10,587 bases of DNA from Bacteroidales bacterium UBA5537. Lineage in GTDB: Bacteria; Bacteroidota; Bacteroidia; Bacteroidales; Lentimicrobiaceae. Made by a program: the position numbers and the translations under genes. The notes below the pieces were generated by a model. The model was not told the origin of the DNA, searched no databases, and saw nothing but the letters and a program-made list of their open reading frames with translations. Each line of letters begins with the position of its first letter. The first letter of the stretch is position 1. The stretch covers positions 21,814-32,400 of the forward strand of contig DINP01000124.1 of assembly GCA_002426025.1 (NCBI GenBank). The letters run 5' to 3'. This document shows, piece after piece, positions 1 to 9,100 of this stretch.

Positions 1-87
1 GTTTACAACATATTTATAAGCCAAAACCCATTTTCAATACTTTATTTATGATCACATAGAAAGTCAGCAGCAAATATAATTAAGAAT

Positions 88-192
88 TTAACTCGCAGGA
101 GCGGTGTTTCCGGTGGTTTGTACGGTTTGCCACTCTGCGGCTGATATGTTGCCACTAAACATGGGCTGGTTGCTTTTTTTATATCCATCCAT
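88..192 (-). pseudogene. Relic of another RHS core gene
   Basis: The minus strand from 192 to 88 reads 34 codons and a TAA, containing NQPMFSGNIS and, three codons on, WQTVQTTGNTAPA (bases 171-94). These align without gaps to NQSLYSGNIS...WQTVQPTGTTTPV of the intact RHS protein (residues 624-649, bases 2009-2086): 16 of 26 residues are identical, but the codons differ at many positions. It is therefore a piece of a diverged RHS gene, not a fresh copy of this one. The next 87 bases to the window edge show no further RHS likeness. The frame begins at an ATG inside the end of the membrane-protein gene and passes through a run of seven A's around that gene's stop. I read it as debris from cassette exchange; expression as a 34-aa peptide is unlikely. 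Confidence 0.7.
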
Positions 193-493
193 TTAATTTG
201 GATTTTCTATAATAAAAGGGGCTATATAATCCCATGAGAAAAAAAAGAAGAAAAAATTGCACAATTCTCTTGTCGTGCTTAGACCATATTATTAAACTAC
301 CTATCCATAATATTAAAACAGGAATTGACAACAAGGTTCTGAAGTAAATAAACTGTTGATTAAAAAAAGAAAATTCTAAAAATGCATCATAACTAAAAAA
401 AGATGCCATAATAATAGATACTACATGAATTAACATAAGAATATTAATGTAGTAACATATATTAAAAAGAGGTCTAAGTTTTTTTGATTTCAT
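179..493 (-). CDS. Small three-TM membrane protein, candidate immunity protein for the RHS tip
   Basis: 104 aa with a basic start (MKSKKLRP). Three hydrophobic segments are apparent: about 12-32 (ICYYINILMLIHVVSIIMAS), 50-69 (FRTLLSIPVLILWIGSLIIW) and 77-94 (IVQFFLLFFLMGLYSPF), with basic loops (SKHDKR) and a basic tail (YYRKSKLNG). It should therefore be an inner-membrane protein. The ATG directly follows the RHS stop (TAAATG, zero spacing), which favours translational coupling of the two products. Position behind a variable RHS tip is the classic place for an immunity gene. Three-TM immunity proteins of about this size are known for pore-forming colicins, for example that of colicin E1, but no sequence likeness is claimed. 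GC is about 28% by hand count of two lines, the lowest of the operon. Its last five codons overlap the reading frame of the RHS relic behind it, so its natural C-terminus may have been altered. The immunity role is inference from context. Confidence 0.7.
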   Translation of the reverse strand: MKSKKLRPLFNICYYINILMLIHVVSIIMASFFSYDAFLEFSFFNQQFIYFRTLLSIPVLILWIGSLIIWSKHDKRIVQFFLLFFLMGLYSPFYYRKSKLNGWI

Positions 494-1033
494 TTAGTAT
501 CTGTTTTTAACTTCTTTTTCAACAGGAAGGGATTTTGTATTGCCTTTATCATTATTACCATCCCCTTTAGATTCAGAACCTTTAATATAAGTTAAAGAGC
601 CTTCTGCTTCAACGCCTAAAATTCCAGCGTTAACTTCAGCTTTCATACTTAGTTTTGAGGTTGCAGTTCCGTTTTCTTCATTAGTTTGGATTGGTCCGAA
701 GCCTCCACTTTCTTTTTTTTCAAATTTTTTATCTTCTGTTTTAATACTGCCATCTTTCGAACTTAATTCCCTTTTCGTCTCCTTTTCCTTGCTTATTTCC
801 CCAATGATTGGGCCGACTTCTAAGGACGACGCTTCTTCAATTTGCTTCTGAGTATGAGAAATTCCAATATTGGAAGGTAGCCCCGTTTTGGTATCAATTT
901 CTAAAAACACTTCAATAGACTGTGAAACACCTCCTTTTGTGTATGACCCTCCAACTCCTATCAAATTAGAAAAATTTCCTTTAATTCCCCATTTACCTGA
1001 TGTCAAAGCAATATTACCTGCGATTCTCAATCT
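494..1033 (-). other. Variable C-terminal tip of the RHS protein (candidate effector domain, unrecognised)
   Basis: This covers residues 975-1153 of the RHS protein plus the stop. The first part is Gly-rich and alternates hydrophobic and polar residues (LRIAGNIALTSG, WGIKGNFSNLIGVGGSY). The middle is strongly charged with Lys and Glu (about residues 1055-1083). A second amphipathic stretch follows (KLSMKAEVNAGILGVEAEG), then a polar, charged tail. There is no Cys and a single His, and I see no HNH, HxH, deaminase, ADP-ribosyltransferase or peptidase motif. GC is about 36% by hand count of six lines, against 43-55% in nearby core lines. The pattern suggests beta hairpins rather than a colicin-like helical bundle. 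The function is not recognised; a membrane-active role is inferred from this pattern and from the three-TM neighbour. Confidence 0.6.
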
Positions 1034-3955
1034 TTGCAAACCCCATAAATCAATTGATCCAACAGGCTCATTTTCAGCATAATTATACGGAGTAACATGA
1101 TAAAATGACTCTGAAATCGGATCAGTGCTAGGGAACCGACCAATTACCGGGTCATAGAACCTGGCCCCATAATCCAACCACCCCAGCCCCATTTCATCCT
1201 GCATCATTTTGCCGTTGTAGAGGTACTCATTGCGGTAGTATTTAGCAGATTCCCTTCCTTCGTTTAACGATAACTCCTTAATATTCATTCCAAAGGGGTA
1301 GTAGCTGTTTACCTGTTTAATTTTCAGGCTGCTGCCTTCATAGGCAAATGCAACCCGCACATTACCCAGGTGGTCCTTAAGGTGGTTTTCTGCATAATAT
1401 GTGTTGTCGAATGTGCTGTACACTATGCGTCCTTCGTCAAAACTATTCCAGGCGGTTTTGCCATTGATGTAAACAAAGTTAGCAACAAAATCGGTTGTTT
1501 TTACCAATTTACCTGCTGTATATTCCAATTGCCTTAATTTATTTCCGACGGCATCGTATTGGTATTCCAATAAGGTACCTCCTTCCTTTTCCAAGGTTAC
1601 AGGCAAATTTTGATTATTATAACTTATGTTTATAATGCCTTTGTTTATGTCCTTTGCCAGATTGCCATTGGCATCATAGGCATACTCCTGAGTATGGGTG
1701 AGGTAATAATACTGGCCATTGTCGTAAAAGTCACCTCCGTTATTGTTTGATATAGCATCATCAACAGCTATTAAACGGTTACCTTCGTAAGTATATTCCA
1801 GCAAATCAATTGAATTTGTCGCTTTGCCTGGATACATTATACCATGCCTACGCAAACCCAGAATATTACCGTTCAAATCATAAGCATTGATTTTTTCTCT
1901 ATAAACTCCTGTTCCGTTCCAGGTACCTTGTGTTCTTTCCGAATCAAATCCTTCGAGCAGGCGGTTTAGTTTATCATAGCTGTAAGTATATGCTTTTTCG
2001 CCTGTTGTAACTGGGGTGGTTGTGCCTGTTGGCTGCACAGTTTGCCAGCAGATGCCTGAAATATTACCACTATAAAGTGATTGATTCTCAAGGCCCTGAA
2101 CTTCTGTATTATAGAGCAACTTCATGCCAAAGAAATCGCCATATGTGCCTGGTATGGCACCAGTTACACTTACATTTTCAGGTTCATTAATTTTGGTAAG
2201 CCAACCACGGATATTGTATCCATAATTAATTGTCTGCCATAGATTAGACCCTTCAATAATCTTCTTCTCAATTAACTGGCCAAGGGCGTTGTATTTATTC
2301 TCCGTTTTTTGTATTGCCAGAGTTTCGCCAACCTTGTATTCTCTGTTTAGTTGGCGCCCTGCCTGATCATAAGTGTAAGTATAATTTTCCCTATGAGTAA
2401 ATGAGTTTTTGTCAATTAAAACACTTTGATATAAGTAACTATTAAGCACGCGATTTGTTATACCGTAGTATTTGTTTGAACTGATTCCGGTTCCTTTTAC
2501 ATGGTTTTTGGTACGGCTTTGGATAATTCTTCCGCGAATATCATAGTATGTTGCCGTTGGCAGCAGTGTTCCCTGAAAGCTAACATACGAGGCTGTTAAC
2601 ATACCGCTAACAAAGTTCAGTTCCGGATCTTCAATGGTAAAGCTGGCAATATATGGATCAAATTCCATATTATCCTGGTTAATTATGGGCTTCTTTATAA
2701 TATTACTGCCTTCCTTCATGTAAATGGAATAGTTATCATAGTAATTAATTGTATAAATCTCACAATTTAAATCCAGGTATGGAAATGATTGATTTGTATA
2801 ATAGTTAGCATCCGCCACCGGGTAGGTAGTTGGGTTTGTAACGTATTCCCAGTAGTTTGTTGCTGTGTTTGCTAATGTTTGTAAAGCATTGGGGGACTGA
2901 TTGGGATAACTTGCGGTCTTTCCGGTTATAATAACTCTTCCCAATGCATCATACTTTGTAAACATCCATTCATAGGAAAGATTTTCGCCTTTTTTCTTTC
3001 GCATATTCCCATCCTGATACATTATCAGCTTATCGGTTTTATCATAAACAAAGTATTCTGGCTCTTTGCCGGGGATTTGCTTTTCGATCAATCGTTTTCG
3101 CGAATCGTAGGTGTAACAGTAAACGTATTGCTGAGCTAATTCATCTGTAGATATGAAGCCACTGCTTATTTGTTTTGAGCCTTCAGGTGATATTACAAAA
3201 CGCAATAGTCCATAATCATCATACACGTAATAGGTGTCAACCAAAACATCATTTTCGAGAATTGATCGCTTCAATACTACTTGACCCCACTTATCCTTAA
3301 ATTCATAAGTTTCAGCCAAATCTTCATTCACTATTTTGGTTACATACAATTCACCTGATTCATACAATCCATTGTTTTTACAAACACCCTCTTCAATCTG
3401 CCATAGTATTGCCTGTAGCTTTGTAGTTGTTGTATTGTTGGTTAAGTAACTATAAGCTATCGGGTGCGTAAGCCCCCATTCGGAGCCTGGTGCACCTTGC
3501 TTAAGTACGCGGTTTAAAGGTGATTTTTCAAATTCAATAGGTGAAAAGCCATTCTGATCTCCTTCAAATTGATTGGAATAGAATTCAGTCAATTTAGCCT
3601 GATAGTTATCCCGATACAAATTACTGTTTGAATTGTCATAATATGGTTGATAATTCGTCTCGTCTAATCCAACTTCATTGTATATTTTAGGTATAATCAG
3701 GGCTTTGCCATCAGGTGTAAAGGAAGGCTGGTTTGTTTGTTTTAGCCTGCCCAATCCATCGAAGTACTGAATTGTTTGTGTTGCTGCAGTTGCAGATATT
3801 CCTGGAACTATTTCACTTATATTCGTAATACCAACCTGCATATCGTAGGTGTGGATATAATTCTGGTCAGGTGACTGACCACGGGTATTATTATATATAG
3901 CGGTTACTAATGCCATTGTTACCAAATACCTGCTTGCTGACTGTATATTTTTCAT
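494..3955 (-). CDS. RHS repeat-associated core protein with DUF6443-like N-terminus and variable C-terminal tip (candidate polymorphic toxin)
   Basis: 1153 aa. A weak Sec signal peptide occupies residues 1 to about 26 (YLVTMALVTAI, then TRGQS). Residues about 31-160 are DUF6443-like (TIQYFDGLGRLKQTNQP). YD repeats follow through about residue 850 (YVYDDYGLLRF, KYDALGRVI, TYTYDQAGRQL, YSYDKLNRLL, YAYDANGNL, YQYDAVGNKLR). The RHS-associated core spans about 861-974: DHLGNVR (861-867), YYPFG (885-889), YNGK (913-916), WLDYGARFYDPVIGRF, TPYNYAENEP and the boundary DLWGLQ (969-974). In RHS/Tc proteins this core closes a beta-shell and self-cleaves just after the boundary; Asp945 and Asp969 are the likely counterparts of the conserved aspartates. 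The usual boundary is DPxGL; here Pro is Leu. Residues 975-1153 are a tip unlike the core. The gene begins 22 bp after the T9SS gene, and its TAA directly abuts the ATG of the small membrane protein. The RHS family assignment is firm; toxin function is inference. Confidence 0.9.
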   Translation of the reverse strand: MKNIQSASRYLVTMALVTAIYNNTRGQSPDQNYIHTYDMQVGITNISEIVPGISATAATQTIQYFDGLGRLKQTNQPSFTPDGKALIIPKIYNEVGLDETNYQPYYDNSNSNLYRDNYQAKLTEFYSNQFEGDQNGFSPIEFEKSPLNRVLKQGAPGSEWGLTHPIAYSYLTNNTTTTKLQAILWQIEEGVCKNNGLYESGELYVTKIVNEDLAETYEFKDKWGQVVLKRSILENDVLVDTYYVYDDYGLLRFVISPEGSKQISSGFISTDELAQQYVYCYTYDSRKRLIEKQIPGKEPEYFVYDKTDKLIMYQDGNMRKKKGENLSYEWMFTKYDALGRVIITGKTASYPNQSPNALQTLANTATNYWEYVTNPTTYPVADANYYTNQSFPYLDLNCEIYTINYYDNYSIYMKEGSNIIKKPIINQDNMEFDPYIASFTIEDPELNFVSGMLTASYVSFQGTLLPTATYYDIRGRIIQSRTKNHVKGTGISSNKYYGITNRVLNSYLYQSVLIDKNSFTHRENYTYTYDQAGRQLNREYKVGETLAIQKTENKYNALGQLIEKKIIEGSNLWQTINYGYNIRGWLTKINEPENVSVTGAIPGTYGDFFGMKLLYNTEVQGLENQSLYSGNISGICWQTVQPTGTTTPVTTGEKAYTYSYDKLNRLLEGFDSERTQGTWNGTGVYREKINAYDLNGNILGLRRHGIMYPGKATNSIDLLEYTYEGNRLIAVDDAISNNNGGDFYDNGQYYYLTHTQEYAYDANGNLAKDINKGIINISYNNQNLPVTLEKEGGTLLEYQYDAVGNKLRQLEYTAGKLVKTTDFVANFVYINGKTAWNSFDEGRIVYSTFDNTYYAENHLKDHLGNVRVAFAYEGSSLKIKQVNSYYPFGMNIKELSLNEGRESAKYYRNEYLYNGKMMQDEMGLGWLDYGARFYDPVIGRFPSTDPISESFYHVTPYNYAENEPVGSIDLWGLQRLRIAGNIALTSGKWGIKGNFSNLIGVGGSYTKGGVSQSIEVFLEIDTKTGLPSNIGISHTQKQIEEASSLEVGPIIGEISKEKETKRELSSKDGSIKTEDKKFEKKESGGFGPIQTNEENGTATSKLSMKAEVNAGILGVEAEGSLTYIKGSESKGDGNNDKGNTKSLPVEKEVKNRY

Positions 3956-3977
3956 AGGGCTATGGATGACAGATTAA

Positions 3978-6092
3978 TTAAAGCTTATTGATAACCTTGG
4001 TAACCACGCTTACATTGGTGGTGAGATAGAATAAATATGTTCCGGGTGCCTGGGTTTGCAGATTGTAGGTGAACTCAGTATTATTTACTGTTATTCCGCT
4101 CTCAATAACAAATCCCGATTGTTTGGTTATAGTTACCGTTTGTATAATCATATTGTCCTCACAAACCAGGGTAACCAATCCTGCTGTTGGATTGGGAAAA
4201 GCAGTGATTCCATCATCATCCATCGGAATGGTAACGATAAGGCTGTCAGCTACACTTGCACACATATTTGTTGCCGTAAGCGAGAGTATTACCGAACCTT
4301 CGCTTATATCGCTGTTCGACATCGAATAATTGGTATTCAGTTCGTAGTTATTTCCAAAATACCCCTCTCCATTGGTATTCCAGTATAATTCATCGGCTTC
4401 AGTTACAATGCCCTGGTTAAGGAGAACTAATGTACCGGCTTCGGCAATCGTATCTTTACCTGCAAAAGCGACGGGGAGTGGAGCGAGCTCGACAAGGAGG
4501 CTATCGGTAGCAATACAACCATACATACTGGTTGCAGTTAAACTATATACTCCCGGTTGGGTAACCTCAAGATCGTGGTTTTTTATGCCACCGGGCAACC
4601 ATTGGTAGGTTGTGTAGCTTTCGGAAGGACTCAGGTAGATTGACTGCTCTGGGCATAGAAGGGTATCCACCCCGGCTTCAACCGTAAAATCCTTGCACAT
4701 ATCCCTGAACCGCAGTATAAACATATCCTTCTTGCCGGATGATACCAATTCCGTGATTTGTCCATTTTCACCCTCTAATTGCAGGGTTTCATAGAAATTA
4801 CCAACAGCAGTTATCATCCCTTCTTCATTTACCGTGAGGCTTTTACAATAATCTTCGGAAGTACCCGGCAGGTTGTATGATGCTTTAAGTATGCCTGCAT
4901 TGTTATATTTTGCTATAAAGGCATTGCCAAACGGACTAAATGACTCCATCTCAACAATTTCACCATTTTCATCAGGTATTCCGATTGTATGTACAAAGCT
5001 TCCCGATACAAAATATTCGTTTAGGTCATTTACATAAATGGCGTAACCATAATCGTTTGATATGCCTCCTATGCTGTTTGCCCATTTGAATCTTCCATCG
5101 GGATTTAATACTGTAATGTACATATCCCGACCACCATTTGATTCGATGATTTGTTGGCCGAACAGGGAGGTGAAGTTATAATTGCCGGTAAATCCAACTT
5201 CACTGTTTTTAGCCAAAGCAATTGCTGTTACTTTGGTTGCTCCAATACTCCCCGCTGTTTGTATCCAGCGTAATTGGCCGGAATGGTTGAACACGGCAAT
5301 AAACGTGTCCTCTTCACCGAGTGGTAATATAAGTGTATCGGCAAATCGCAGGGTATCGCTGAATGATCCTGCAATACAAACAAGACTGTCGTTACAACTT
5401 ATACCTCCCAATGAACTGGCTCCTGTACCCTTGAAAACTATCGGGTTCAACTCATTGCCATTGGGCAATAATTGTGTAAGAAACAGACCCGATTCACCAA
5501 CACTTGCCCGTAGATTGCCTGCTAATTCCAATGAATCCCTGAAAGAACCAGCTATAAAGCACACCCCCGTTTCGTTGGATGATATTAAAAAATTACTGAT
5601 TGTTGCTTTACCCCCTGTTTGTCTTAACCAGACAGATTCACCGTTTTCATTGATCAGAGCAGTGAATGCACTGGTATATGCTGAAGAAATCAATTCTAAT
5701 GAATCGAACCGGATAGTGTCCTGATACATTCCAGCGATCAATATTCCCTGTGGTGTTTTTGCAATCGAAGTTGTTGTTTCAAATTCTCTCCCGCCAAAAG
5801 TTTTCTGCCATAGTACACTGCCATTGGTATCGCAGGAGGCAATCCAGGCATTACTGCTAAGTTCGGTTTTAAGGTTTAATGAATCTTCAGGCAGGTTACC
5901 CTTAAAACTTCCGGCTAATATATAATTTCCCTCTTCGGTCTGCTTTATTTCATTAATATAGTCCCAACCAGTATGACCAAACTTCTGAGCCCATTGCAGG
6001 GAAAGTTGTTGTGCCTGTGTAAGTTTTATATTGCCGATAGTTAAAGCAACAACTATGAATAAACTGAACCTGATATTTATTACTGCTTTCAT
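3978..6092 (-). CDS. T9SS-secreted seven-repeat (SBBP-like) propeller protein with Ig/PKD-like domains and type A sorting domain
   Basis: 704 aa. Signal peptide at residues 1 to about 28 (LFIVVALTIG, cleavage near TQA/QQ). Residues about 30-465 contain seven copies of a motif like G-[SMN]-[FY]-x-x-[ST]-[LI]-x-[FL], starting at residues 61, 121, 182, 242, 303, 364 and 431, with W/GG landmarks between them (VLWQKTFGG, VWLRQTGG, FKWANSIGG). This resembles SBBP/beta-propeller repeats. Residues about 466-536 form an Ig-like domain (YQWLPGG, GVYSLTATSMYGC) and about 537-623 a PKD-like domain common in T9SS cargo (YWNTNGEGYFG). Residues 624-704 are a type A C-terminal sorting domain (AFPNPTAGLVTL, then GTYLFYL and a basic end). 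By family knowledge the protein is exported by Sec, crosses the outer membrane by T9SS and is released or surface-anchored. No catalytic site is seen. It lies between two RHS genes with gaps of 35 and 22 bp, so it is probably cotranscribed with them. A partner or adhesin role is inference. Confidence 0.88.
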   Translation of the reverse strand: MKAVINIRFSLFIVVALTIGNIKLTQAQQLSLQWAQKFGHTGWDYINEIKQTEEGNYILAGSFKGNLPEDSLNLKTELSSNAWIASCDTNGSVLWQKTFGGREFETTTSIAKTPQGILIAGMYQDTIRFDSLELISSAYTSAFTALINENGESVWLRQTGGKATISNFLISSNETGVCFIAGSFRDSLELAGNLRASVGESGLFLTQLLPNGNELNPIVFKGTGASSLGGISCNDSLVCIAGSFSDTLRFADTLILPLGEEDTFIAVFNHSGQLRWIQTAGSIGATKVTAIALAKNSEVGFTGNYNFTSLFGQQIIESNGGRDMYITVLNPDGRFKWANSIGGISNDYGYAIYVNDLNEYFVSGSFVHTIGIPDENGEIVEMESFSPFGNAFIAKYNNAGILKASYNLPGTSEDYCKSLTVNEEGMITAVGNFYETLQLEGENGQITELVSSGKKDMFILRFRDMCKDFTVEAGVDTLLCPEQSIYLSPSESYTTYQWLPGGIKNHDLEVTQPGVYSLTATSMYGCIATDSLLVELAPLPVAFAGKDTIAEAGTLVLLNQGIVTEADELYWNTNGEGYFGNNYELNTNYSMSNSDISEGSVILSLTATNMCASVADSLIVTIPMDDDGITAFPNPTAGLVTLVCEDNMIIQTVTITKQSGFVIESGITVNNTEFTYNLQTQAPGTYLFYLTTNVSVVTKVINKL

Positions 6093-6127
6093 AGGTAACT
6101 GTTTTTAACACTGTTCAGATATTGTTA

Positions 6128-9100
6128 CTATTGCTTATAGTGATAGTCATTCATTTTCAGGATATTACCCAGGTAGTCTCTTACTACAACAAGGCGACCT
6201 AATCCGTCATATTCATAGGTAGTTGCTTTATTATTGGCATCACTTGCAGAGGTAACTCCTATCAATAGATCATAGGTATAGGTGGTCATCTGGGCATCCA
6301 TGGGGTAAAAACGCAAGTCGTCGAAATAAGCCTGGCCGACATCGGTACCAATATATACTTTTAGCTTAAGGTTTGCTTCCTGATTAAAGTAAGGCTCTAT
6401 TTTAGCACGGGGTAGCTCAACTTCAAGCAAATGCCATTGGTTATCATCACCTGATTCATTACTAACTCTTACATGAGAAGACCATTCCCCGTTAACCTCA
6501 ATATGCAAATAAGCACTTTTGTGACCCTTTACCCATACACTGGCTTTGTAACCGCTATGATTTCTTGCATTGGTTCCAACACTAAATTCCTGAAAAGGCC
6601 CAGTGCTACTTTCAACCAGGATAGAAGATTTACCGGTTCTTACATTCTCAATATTCTGCGCTATTGGTGGCAGATTCCCACTCCATCCATTTAATTCCTG
6701 GTTTTCAAAACCTGTGTGGCCGGTTTCGTTTATTGTGGCATTTTTTGTTTCTGATATGAGGTAAGTATTATTGTAACTCCAGATATAAGAGTTATAAATA
6801 TTATCTTCTTTATGATATTGTAAAATATTATTATTCAGGTCGAACAAATCATAATTTATTGTTCGGTAAAAATATGTAGGATTTTCAACCCTTCCATTGA
6901 AGGCTTGTGTCCCCATCTGCGGAACACCAATTTTGTAATTGTAACTTGTTATAGGCCGAATTCTGTTATCATCACGTTTATACAAATTCAAATTCCCATC
7001 TTTCCAACTTCCATTTTCTGAAATCAGTGTCTCTACCGGATAAGCCAACATTCTCTTAAACGTCATATAATGTAATGCATCCAGAAACGGTGTTCTGTTA
7101 CCCATAGCTTCCTCATAAGTCTCATCCGGATAATCAAATGGATAGGTATAGGTAGTCTTAATAGTCCTTGAACCGAGCTGCTCCTCTTTCGATTTTATCA
7201 ACTCGTATTCCGCATTATAGTTATATTCCTCAGTAGTAGTTATCGGATTATTCCCGTCTTCATCATACAAGGTTGTTGTCTTAGTCTTTAAGAAGGATTT
7301 GCCTGTTTGATGATGATATGAAAATAAAATGAAATAGTAACTTACTGGCCACCATTCACAATGTATTCCACATGTGGCTTTCTTTAGGTAGACCTTATTT
7401 CCATAGACCTTATCTCCCTCAAGATAATCATAGGCCATTTCTTCATTTTTTATTATGTCATTATCTGAATTATAAGTTGTTATGCTTTTTGCTAACCCCC
7501 ATTTATAACTCTTTCCATACTCTCCTTGATCAAATTGCCTGTTTCTTGGGAAGATATTTGTGTTAGCAAAATTACTACCAACTCGCATATTGAAATAACT
7601 TCCACAATCACCATTGGGATCCCCAAAATCAATTCTTGAAAAATAATTGATAATTTCGCCTCCAGAATCATCATTTGGTGTATAATACATGTAAACTGAT
7701 TTACTATTTGATATTTTCTCAGTAACAAGTTTATACCCAATTAGATTACCATATGAAGATAAAGAATTTATTGGATTATTAAACAGTTTATAACAATTAT
7801 TTTTGTAATAACCATATCCAAAATTGCCATCTCTGACAAAACCTTGCGTTAAATAAGCTGGTATATTAAACGCGCAGCCACCTTGATAGGTATATTCTTT
7901 GATAATCTCAGGCGAACTATTGCTAATATCAATAATTTTCTTTATCCGAAGGCCACCTCCTAATGTGTAACCGTAAGTTGAATTCAAGACTTGTGAAAAA
8001 CTGTTTAACTCATAGATAAACTCTGTCGAACCCTTGGTTGGATAAGTTATTCGTTTAAGCATATTTGCATTTATATATGTTTCATTGGGTTCTAGATTAC
8101 CACCAATAACAAGCGGTATTGAATTTGAATTGTTTACGCTATTATGACCTGGTGCGTTACTACCAGGTAAAGATGGATTTGATTCAAAGATTGATACGAT
8201 ATTACTTGGGAATTGTTTTATTGCATTACTTACATCACTATTAGTAGGGTTCCCATTGTTACAGAAACCCCAATAATCAAATCCTGAATAACTGTTTCTA
8301 TATGGCAAATTAAGATTCGGATCATCATCCCCATAATAATCAAATGAATACGATTTAAGTGAATTATTACCTAGTTTCCCCAATTCTTGGATTCCAGATA
8401 ACCTAAGTCTCAAGTGCAATGGATTATGCGAATAATGCGAATAAACAACATCTTCAAACTTCGCAATATTTGAATGAAAATAAGTATTATTAATAAGAAG
8501 CCATTTATTAATTCTATCTCCGTTAAGATTAAGTATAATCTCGCTAAGCCTTTTTGAACTAACAATATCATCTCTATTTTGTGAAATAAATTCAATGTCG
8601 ATATTTCCTCGATCATAGTGTATATGTCTTAATGTTTTTCCACTAATGTTAATAATTCCTCGTGAAAAGTTTGCAGAAGTTGGTTGTAATTCCCATTCAT
8701 TATGATAATTAGTATTATATTCATTGGTGTATTCTATGCTTTGGCAATCCGCAATATCGCATGGCGTACCACTAGAACAAGCTGAAGAATTTTTTGTTTC
8801 AATGAATCCATTGATTCTTGATAGATAGCTATAAGTAACTGGGTCATATTCAAATGTTATATGTTCTTGCCCATCATAGCTTACTATCTCTGTTAATAAG
8901 AATGATGTGATTGATTCAGTCGTATTTAAGCCTCCATATGGCAATAATACAAAATTTGTCAAATCAGAGGTGGACAACCCATACGAAATAGTTGTATTTG
9001 AAGTTATTTCATGCTCACTAAAATAGTACCAATTACCATGAATATCCCTTATTGTAATTTTTTTTAAAATCCTATCTACAGTGATTTGCAATCCTCCACT

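Noticed and set aside
1..87. The left edge, checked for an operon terminator or more RHS relic
   Set aside because: No GC-rich hairpin with a T run and no RHS-like translation in any minus-strand frame were found; nothing can be called here.
5182..5724. A 180-codon open frame on the plus strand inside the T9SS gene
   Set aside because: It lies wholly antisense to a well-supported gene with clear domains; the frame has no recognisable features and reflects the codon use of the other strand.
7492..7740. An 82-codon minus-strand frame inside the 1209-aa gene
   Set aside because: It is an out-of-frame shadow of the well-supported YD-repeat gene, with low-complexity hydrophobic composition from AT-rich codons.
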